From Oscillibacter valericigenes (lineage in GTDB: Bacteria; Bacillota; Clostridia; Oscillospirales; Oscillospiraceae), in contig NZ_JAFBIS010000004.1 of the NCBI RefSeq assembly GCF_021531435.1, positions 1-64,000 on the forward strand: a stretch of DNA of 64,000 nucleotides, read 5' to 3'. Under the pieces are notes generated by a model. The model was given only the letters and a program-made list of their open reading frames with translations, was not told the origin of the DNA and searched no databases. The position numbers and the translations under genes were made by a program. Numbering within the stretch: position 1 is the first letter of the stretch; each line of letters begins with the position of its first letter. Below are positions 58,614-64,000 of the stretch, piece after piece.

Positions 58614-58835
58614 ATGACGAAAGTGATCGATATTAAGACCAAAGACCAGGCTGTGAAGATCAGCGAACTGGCCAGCGAGGCTCCCTATGAGGTCTGGCTG
58701 AGCACCGATACCGTAATGCTGGACGCCCGGTCCCTGCTGGGTATTCTGAGCTTGGTGGGCAGGCGTGCCTCCGTTGTGGCGGAGGATAATGTGAACCCCC
58801 GCAGCTTCAGCAAGCTGGTCGACAAAATGGTGTAA
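58614..58835 (+). CDS. HPr-like protein lacking the phosphorylatable histidine
   Basis: The 73-residue product matches HPr in length and in the second half: LDARSLLGILSLVGRRASVVAED aligns with the KSIMGVMSL region around Ser46 of HPr. The position of the active-site His15 (GIHARPA in true HPr) reads TKDQAVK here, so PEP-dependent phosphotransfer is not expected, while the Ser46-type site is kept. It stands alone between two terminators; no PTS gene is near. A regulatory role is possible, but that is inference. Another small alpha/beta fold is the alternative. Confidence 0.75.
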   Translation: MTKVIDIKTKDQAVKISELASEAPYEVWLSTDTVMLDARSLLGILSLVGRRASVVAEDNVNPRSFSKLVDKMV

Positions 58836-58848
58836 AAGACAATTTTCG

Positions 58849-58892
58849 AAAAGCGAAGTCCCGGCGGCTGCCACCGCCGGGACTTCGCTTTT
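58849..58892 (+). terminator. Terminator of the HPr-like gene
   Basis: AAAAGCGAAGTCCCGGCGG/CCGCCGGGACTTCGCTTTT around CTGCCA, a very long perfect stem. Confidence 0.9.
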
Positions 58893-58897
58893 CGTTC

Positions 58898-58926
58898 TTG
58901 TGCTTTTTCTGCTTTTATGCTATGAT
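58898..58926 (+). promoter_or_regulatory. miaB promoter
   Basis: TTGTGC (58898-58903) and TATGAT (58921-58926) with a 17-base spacer; a GGAGG site precedes the TTG start of miaB by 8-9 bases. Confidence 0.6.
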
Positions 58927-58964
58927 ATTTCAGTTAAAGTATCTGCATTTCGGAGGAAAATAAC

Positions 58965-60377
58965 TTGGAACGCAAGGAAGTATTGGTATCCCCGGCGGAG
59001 CTGGACCGCCAGCGGGAGTTTGAAAATAAAATCAAGGCCATGTTCGCCGCACGGGAGGCCCATCCCGTGGCCTGTGTGGACACCTTCGGCTGCCAGCAGA
59101 ACGTGGCCGACGGCCAGAAGCTGATGGGGATGCTGGCCGCCTGCGGCTTCACCTTCACGGACAAGCCCGCCGAGGCCGACCTGGTCATCCTGAATACCTG
59201 CGCCGTCCGGGAGCACGCCGAGGACCGGGTGTTCGGCAACCTGGGCGCCCTGACCCATGCCAAAAAGGAAAACCCGGAGATGGTCATTGCCCTGTGCGGC
59301 TGCATGGCCCAGGAGCCCCGTGTTTCCCAGCGCATCAAAAAGTCTTATCCCCTGGTGAACCTGGTGTTCGGGCCCCATGCCCTCTGGAAGTTCCCGGAGC
59401 TTCTCTGGCAGGTCTACGAGAGCCGCAAGCGGGTGTTCTCCGTGGACGACGAGCACGGGACGATTGCCGAGGGCATCCCCGTGGTGCGGGAGAAGGGTGT
59501 GAAGGCCTGGGTCTCCATTATGTACGGCTGCAACAACTTCTGCTCCTACTGCATCGTGCCCTACGTCCGGGGCCGGGAGCGGAGCCGGGACCCTCAGTGT
59601 GTGCTGCAGGAAGTGCGGGAGCTGGTGGAGGCGGGGTACAAGGACATTACCCTGCTGGGCCAGAACGTCAACTCCTACGGCAACGACCTGAATCTGGGCT
59701 ATGATTTCGCGGACCTGCTGGCGGACATTGACAAGATCCCGGGAGAATATCTCATCCGGTTCATGTCCAGCCACCCCAAGGACGCCACGAAGAAGCTGTT
59801 CGACACCATGGCCCGGTGTTCTCACGTCGCCAAGCAGCTCCACCTGCCCTTCCAGTCCGGCAATGACCGGGTGCTGAAGGAGATGAACCGGCGGTACACC
59901 CGGCAGCAGTATCTGGATTTGGTGAACTACGCCAAGAGCGTCATGCCGGGGTTGGTGCTGACCTCCGACGTCATCATCGGCTTCCCCGGTGAGACCGAGG
60001 CGGAGGCCATGGACACCGTGTCCCTGGTGCAGGAAGTGGGCTTTGACGCCCTGTTCACCTTTATTTACAGCCCCCGGCCCGGCACCAAGGCGGCGGAAAT
60101 GCCGGACCCGGCCAGCCGGGAGGAGAAGCAGAAGTGGTTCGACAAGCTGCTGGAGGTGCAGAACGGCCAGTCCGCCGCCCTCCACGCGGCGTATGTGGGC
60201 AAGACTGTCCGGGTGCTGGTGGACGGCAGGAGCGACGACGAGCACTTCCCCCTGGCGTCCCGTACCGAGGGCAACCGGCTGGTGCGTCTCAAGGGGGACG
60301 AGAGCCTGATCGGGCGGTTCATCGACGTGAAGGTCACGGACAGCAACACCTGGGCGCTGTACGGCGAAGTGGTCTGA
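58965..60377 (+). CDS. miaB: tRNA-2-methylthio-N6-dimethylallyladenosine synthase MiaB
   Basis: MiaB is a radical-SAM methylthiotransferase acting on A37 of tRNAs. The 470-residue product has the N-terminal UPF0004 domain with cluster cysteines (FGCQQNVAD, NTCAVREHAEDRV, CGCMAQE). The radical-SAM motif CNNFCSYCIVPYVRGRERSR, the FPGETEAEA region and a C-terminal TRAM domain (GKTVRVLVDG...RLVRLKGD) follow. The start is a TTG at 58965 after CGGAGG. It precedes an MBL-fold gene and mutS, a usual order. Confidence 0.95.
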   Translation: MERKEVLVSPAELDRQREFENKIKAMFAAREAHPVACVDTFGCQQNVADGQKLMGMLAACGFTFTDKPAEADLVILNTCAVREHAEDRVFGNLGALTHAKKENPEMVIALCGCMAQEPRVSQRIKKSYPLVNLVFGPHALWKFPELLWQVYESRKRVFSVDDEHGTIAEGIPVVREKGVKAWVSIMYGCNNFCSYCIVPYVRGRERSRDPQCVLQEVRELVEAGYKDITLLGQNVNSYGNDLNLGYDFADLLADIDKIPGEYLIRFMSSHPKDATKKLFDTMARCSHVAKQLHLPFQSGNDRVLKEMNRRYTRQQYLDLVNYAKSVMPGLVLTSDVIIGFPGETEAEAMDTVSLVQEVGFDALFTFIYSPRPGTKAAEMPDPASREEKQKWFDKLLEVQNGQSAALHAAYVGKTVRVLVDGRSDDEHFPLASRTEGNRLVRLKGDESLIGRFIDVKVTDSNTWALYGEVV

Positions 60378-60396
60378 GGAAACGGCGGAACGGAGA

Positions 60397-61233
60397 GTGA
60401 ATGCCTTGAAAATCGTTACTCTGCTGGAAAATACCGCCTGTGACGCGGGGCTGTGCGCCGCCCACGGGCTGAGCCTGTACATCGAGACCCCCAAGCATAA
60501 GATTTTGTTCGACATGGGCCCGGACGGGCGGTTTATCGGGAACGCCCAAAAGCTGGGCGTGGACCTGAGCGCCGTGGACGTCGCGGTGCTGTCCCACGGA
60601 CACTTTGACCACGGCGGCGGCCTGCGGGCCTTCAGCGAGGTCAACAGCCGGGCCGACATCCTCATCCACACCGACGCCTTCGGCAACTTTTACGCGGTGC
60701 GGCCCGGAAAAGAGCCGGCGTACATCGGCCTGGACCCCGAGCTGTGGGAGCTGGAGAGCCGGGTCATCCCCACGGCGGATTTTTTGAAGCTGGACGATGA
60801 GCTGACGCTGTTTTCCGACGAGCCGGAGGTATTTCCCGCCCTGGCCGCCAGCGCCAAGCTCCACGTGGAGACGCCGGAGGGCCTGCGGCCTGACCCCTTC
60901 ACCCATGAGCAGAACCTGCTGGTGACGGCGTGGGGCAAGTCCGTGCTGTTCGCTGGCTGCGCCCACCGGGGCATCGTCAACATCCTGGCGGGAGCCAGAG
61001 AGCGGCTGGGCCGCCTGCCGGACGCCGTGTTCGGCGGCTTCCACTTCTTTGAGCTGGACCCGGCGGACCCGGAGAGCGCCAGGCTCATCGACGACACCGG
61101 CAAAGCCCTGCTGGATGGGGAGACGGTGTACTACACCGGACACTGCACCGGGGAGTACGCATATGAGCGGCTGCACGCCATCCTGGGGGACCGCCTGCGG
61201 CACATGAGCGGCGGCGGTATCGTGGAGATTTGA
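60397..61233 (+). CDS. MBL-fold metallohydrolase
   Basis: The 278-residue product shows the metal motif SHGHFDHGGGLRAF (HxHxDH) and later AGCAHRGIVNIL and YYTGHCTGEYAYERL, which supply further metal-ligand positions. The layout resembles the group annotated as dihydropteridine/MFR-type phosphate synthases (DUF-like MBL proteins of methanogens and Clostridia), but no true function is known. The start may be GTG 60397 or, more likely given the GGAG spacing, TTG 60406. It lies between miaB and mutS. Confidence 0.88.
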   Translation: MNALKIVTLLENTACDAGLCAAHGLSLYIETPKHKILFDMGPDGRFIGNAQKLGVDLSAVDVAVLSHGHFDHGGGLRAFSEVNSRADILIHTDAFGNFYAVRPGKEPAYIGLDPELWELESRVIPTADFLKLDDELTLFSDEPEVFPALAASAKLHVETPEGLRPDPFTHEQNLLVTAWGKSVLFAGCAHRGIVNILAGARERLGRLPDAVFGGFHFFELDPADPESARLIDDTGKALLDGETVYYTGHCTGEYAYERLHAILGDRLRHMSGGGIVEI

Positions 61234-61253
61234 GAGAAAGACGGTGACACCAC

Positions 61254-63857
61254 ATGGCGGAATTGACCCCCATGATGAAGCAATACCTGGAGATCAAGCG
61301 GGACAACCCGGATTCCATCCTGTTTTTCCGGCTGGGCGACTTCTATGAGATGTTCGCCGACGACGCCAAGCTGGCCTCTAAGGAGCTGGACCTGACGCTG
61401 ACCTCCCGGGATAAGGACCCCAAGAAGGCGCCGGAGGAGAAGGTGCCCATGTGCGGCATCCCCTACCACGCCAGCGAGTCTTACATCGCCCGGCTCATCG
61501 CCAAGGGTTACAAGGTGGCCATCTGCGAGCAGATGGAGGACCCCGCCACCGCCAAGGGGCTAGTGAAGCGGGACATCATCCGGGTGGTGACGCCGGGTAC
61601 GGTCATCGACGCCGCGTGTCTCGACGACAAGGCCAGCAATTTCCTCTGCGGCATTTACATGGACTCCCGGTCTGCCGGTGTTGCCTTCTGCGACATCACC
61701 ACCGGCAAGGCCCACCTGACGGCTTTTTCCGGCAAGGACCGGGTGGAGCACGTCATCAACGAGCTGGGGCGTTTTTCCCCGGCGGAGGCCATTCTGAACG
61801 ACGGCGCCTACGCGGAAAGAGCCCTGGTGGAAGCCCTGCGGGACAAGTTCTCCTGCCGGGTGGAGAATGGCGGCGAGCGACGGTTCCTGCTGAACGAGGC
61901 GGAGAAGAATATTCGCAAACAGTTCGGGGAGGAGGCCCAGAAGCGCCTGCCCGCCGGGAATCCGGCGGCGGCCATGGCCCTGGGCGGACTGCTGAATTAT
62001 TTATATGAGACGCAGAAGACTGACCTGAGCCACATCAACGACCTGGATTACTACGAGCAGGGCCGGTTCATGGAGCTGGACCTGACGGCACGGCGGAACC
62101 TGGAGCTGACGGAGACCCTCCGGGGCAAGGAGAAGAAGGGGAGCCTGCTGTGGGTGCTGGACAAGACCAAGACCCCCATGGGCGCCCGGTGCCTGCGCTC
62201 CTGGCTGGAGCGGCCTCTGCTGTCCGTCACCGCCATCTGCAAGCGTAATTCCGCGGTGGCGGCGCTGGTGGACAACACCATCGTCCGGGAGGAGCTCATC
62301 GCCGCCATGACGGGCCTGGGCGATATGGAGCGGCTCATCGGCCGCATCGTCTACGGCACGGCGGGCGGACGGGACATGGCGTCCCTCCGGGCGGCCATTG
62401 AAAAACTGCCTGCCGTCAAGGAACAGCTGGCATCGCTGAATGACCGCCGCCTGTCGGAGCTGACGGCGGAGCTGGATACCCTGGAGGACATCGGGGCGCG
62501 TATCGCGGATACCATCTGCGACGAGCCGCCGTTCTCCGTCCGGGAGGGCGGCTTCATCCGGGACGGCTTCAACGGGGAAGTGGACCGCCTGCGGCACATC
62601 CTGAAAGGCGGCAAGAGCGTCATCGCGGAGATGGAGGCCAAGGAGAAGGAGGCCACCGGCATCCGCACGCTGAAAATCGGCTACAACAAGGTGTTCGGGT
62701 ACTACATCGAGGTGTCAAACTCCTTTAAGGACCAGGTGCCGGAGACCTACATCCGCAAGCAGACATTGGTGAACGGCGAGCGGTACATCACCCAGGAGCT
62801 GAAGGACCTGGAGCATGAGATCCTGACCGCCTCCGAGCGGGTAGTGGCCCTGGAATACGAGCTGTTCACGGCCCTGCGGGAGGAGATCTCCGCCGCCGCG
62901 CCCCGTATCCAGAAGACCGCCGCAGCTGTGGCGGAGGCCGACGCCTTGGCGTCCTTTGCTGCTGTGGCGGTGCGGAACAACTACTGCCGCCCCGACGTGG
63001 ACGAGTCCGGGGTCATTGAGATCAACGAGGGGCGCCACCCGGTGGTGGAGCGGGTGCTGAAAGACAGCCTGTTCGTCCCCAACGACACGTTCATGGGGGA
63101 GAAGGAGGGCCGGGTGGCCATCATCACCGGCCCCAACATGGCGGGTAAATCCACCTACATGCGCCAGGTGGCGCTGATCGTGCTGATGGCCCAGATGGGG
63201 TCTTTTGTCCCGGCAAAATACGCCCACATCGGCGTGGTGGACCGCATCTTCACCCGCATCGGCGCGTCCGATGACCTCAGCGCCGGACAGTCTACTTTTA
63301 TGGTGGAGATGACGGAGGTCTCCGACATCCTGCACCACGCCACGAAGAACTCCCTGCTGATTTTGGACGAGATCGGCCGGGGCACGTCCACATTCGACGG
63401 TATGTCCATTGCCCGGGCGGTACTGGAATACTGCGCCGACAAAAAGACCTTGGGCGCCAAGACGCTGTTCGCTACCCATTACCATGAGCTGACGGAGCTG
63501 GAGAACACATTGCCCGGCACGGTGAATTACTCCATCGCGGTGAAGGCCCGGGGGGAGGACATCATCTTCCTGCGGAAGATCGTCCCCGGCGGGGCCGACC
63601 GGAGTTACGGCATCGAAGTCGCAAAGCTGGCGGGACTGCCGGACAAGGTGGTCCAGCGGGCCAAGGCGGTGCTGGCGGAGCTGGAGGCGGAGAACGGCGT
63701 CCAGTATGTGGCGGCACGGAAAGAAGCGGACCAGGTGTCGCTGGACGCTATCGGCGAGGGCGAGGTGCTGGACGCGCTGCGCCGCTGTCAGCCGGACACG
63801 CTGACGCCCATCGAGGCGATGAGCCTTTTGTATGAGCTGAAGCAGAAGTTAAAGTAG
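61254..63857 (+). CDS. mutS: DNA mismatch repair protein MutS
   Basis: MutS recognises mismatches and small loops and starts repair with MutL. The 867-residue product begins AELTPMMKQYLEIKRDNPDSILFFRLGDFYEMF, holding the mismatch-contacting Phe-x-Glu in GDFYEMF. It has the connector, core and clamp domains. The ATPase shows Walker A GPNMAGKSTYMRQ, LSAGQSTFMVEM and DEIGRGTSTFDG. The C-terminal TPIEAMSLLYELKQKL is typical. mutL would be expected downstream but the window ends first. Confidence 0.97.
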   Translation: MAELTPMMKQYLEIKRDNPDSILFFRLGDFYEMFADDAKLASKELDLTLTSRDKDPKKAPEEKVPMCGIPYHASESYIARLIAKGYKVAICEQMEDPATAKGLVKRDIIRVVTPGTVIDAACLDDKASNFLCGIYMDSRSAGVAFCDITTGKAHLTAFSGKDRVEHVINELGRFSPAEAILNDGAYAERALVEALRDKFSCRVENGGERRFLLNEAEKNIRKQFGEEAQKRLPAGNPAAAMALGGLLNYLYETQKTDLSHINDLDYYEQGRFMELDLTARRNLELTETLRGKEKKGSLLWVLDKTKTPMGARCLRSWLERPLLSVTAICKRNSAVAALVDNTIVREELIAAMTGLGDMERLIGRIVYGTAGGRDMASLRAAIEKLPAVKEQLASLNDRRLSELTAELDTLEDIGARIADTICDEPPFSVREGGFIRDGFNGEVDRLRHILKGGKSVIAEMEAKEKEATGIRTLKIGYNKVFGYYIEVSNSFKDQVPETYIRKQTLVNGERYITQELKDLEHEILTASERVVALEYELFTALREEISAAAPRIQKTAAAVAEADALASFAAVAVRNNYCRPDVDESGVIEINEGRHPVVERVLKDSLFVPNDTFMGEKEGRVAIITGPNMAGKSTYMRQVALIVLMAQMGSFVPAKYAHIGVVDRIFTRIGASDDLSAGQSTFMVEMTEVSDILHHATKNSLLILDEIGRGTSTFDGMSIARAVLEYCADKKTLGAKTLFATHYHELTELENTLPGTVNYSIAVKARGEDIIFLRKIVPGGADRSYGIEVAKLAGLPDKVVQRAKAVLAELEAENGVQYVAARKEADQVSLDAIGEGEVLDALRRCQPDTLTPIEAMSLLYELKQKLK

Positions 63858-63897
63858 GAGAACTGAGGCCGGAGTTCCGGCATACACAGGAGGTTCT

Positions 63898-64000
63898 ATG
63901 GCAAAACGCAAATCGACAACTTACATGACTTACGGGGAGCAGATCGCGGGCGTGGTGTTTTTCGTCATCTACCTGCTGGTGCTGCCCTTCGTCACCACGC
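63898..64000 (+). CDS. 5'-partial gene for a membrane protein after mutS
   Basis: An ATG at 63898 after AGGAGG encodes MAKRKSTTYMTYGEQIAGVV followed by FFVIYLLVLPFVTT, a short basic start and a first membrane helix. It runs off the window end. A CPBP-type intramembrane protease is a common neighbour of mutS in Oscillospiraceae and would begin this way, but the fragment is too short to decide. Confidence 0.6.
   Translation, partial: MAKRKSTTYMTYGEQIAGVVFFVIYLLVLPFVTT

Overview
This looks like a chromosomal origin-region window from a GC-rich, low-complexity-free Firmicute of class Clostridia, most likely an Oscillospiraceae gut-type bacterium (Oscillibacter, Dysosmobacter, Flavonifractor or Lawsonibacter relatives). 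The reasons are the dnaA-dnaN-S4-recF and rpmH-rnpA-yidD-yidC-jag order, three T-box aminoacyl-tRNA synthetase leaders, a one-chain glycyl-tRNA synthetase, DnaD/DnaI-type helicase loading proteins, DUF1836, Noc and perfect Bacillus-type parS sites. The genus is an inference. No tRNA, rRNA, CRISPR, prophage or intact transposase was seen.

Layout. Bases 1-4816: recF, an S4-domain gene, dnaN and dnaA on the minus strand, with a DnaA-box cluster between dnaN and dnaA and a weaker one beyond recF. Bases 4817-9432: rpmH, rnpA, yidD, yidC, jag and a T-box-controlled glyS on the plus strand. glyS ends in a 205-bp tandem repeat that copies its own last codons. Bases 9945-33851: a long minus-strand block with msrA, alaX, a GH3 lipoprotein, the T-box hisS-orf-aspS operon, mgsA-minD, rsmG-mscL, serS, parAB with three parS sites, a cytoplasmic GH13 enzyme, mrdA/mreD/mreC, maf, dut, a U32 peptidase and zapA. 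Bases 34074-36374: dnaD-like and dnaI-like genes plus a small lipoprotein on the plus strand. Bases 36413-52919: minus strand again, with a VTT-family membrane protein, vanW flanked by inverted structured repeats, noc, a BASS transporter, prmA, degV, DUF1836, mnmE, ileS, an amidase and a GntR-controlled ABC transporter. Bases 53274-64000: plus strand with rpsO, pnp, lspA, a RluD-type synthase, a lipoprotein, an HPr-like protein, miaB, an MBL-fold protein, mutS and the start of a membrane protein.

Together these genes cover replication initiation (dnaA, dnaN, DnaD/DnaI), chromosome segregation and division placement (parAB/parS, noc, minD, zapA), cell elongation and wall synthesis (mreCD, PBP2, amidase, GH3), membrane insertion (yidC/yidD), translation and tRNA modification (glyS, hisS, aspS, serS, ileS, mnmE, miaB, alaX, rsmG, prmA) and DNA repair (mutS, recF). 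Several clusters normally contiguous in Clostridia are split here, and gene direction switches several times close to the origin, which suggests rearrangement.

The most unusual features are non-coding. A multi-hairpin repeat of about 125 bp occurs three times, with compensatory base changes in its stems; one copy sits inside the ileS T-box leader and two flank vanW in inverted orientation. A separate 108-bp insertion with a 6-bp direct repeat has rewritten the C-terminus of IleRS. One parS is the stem of an intrinsic terminator. All readings were made by eye; no alignment, folding or database search was run.
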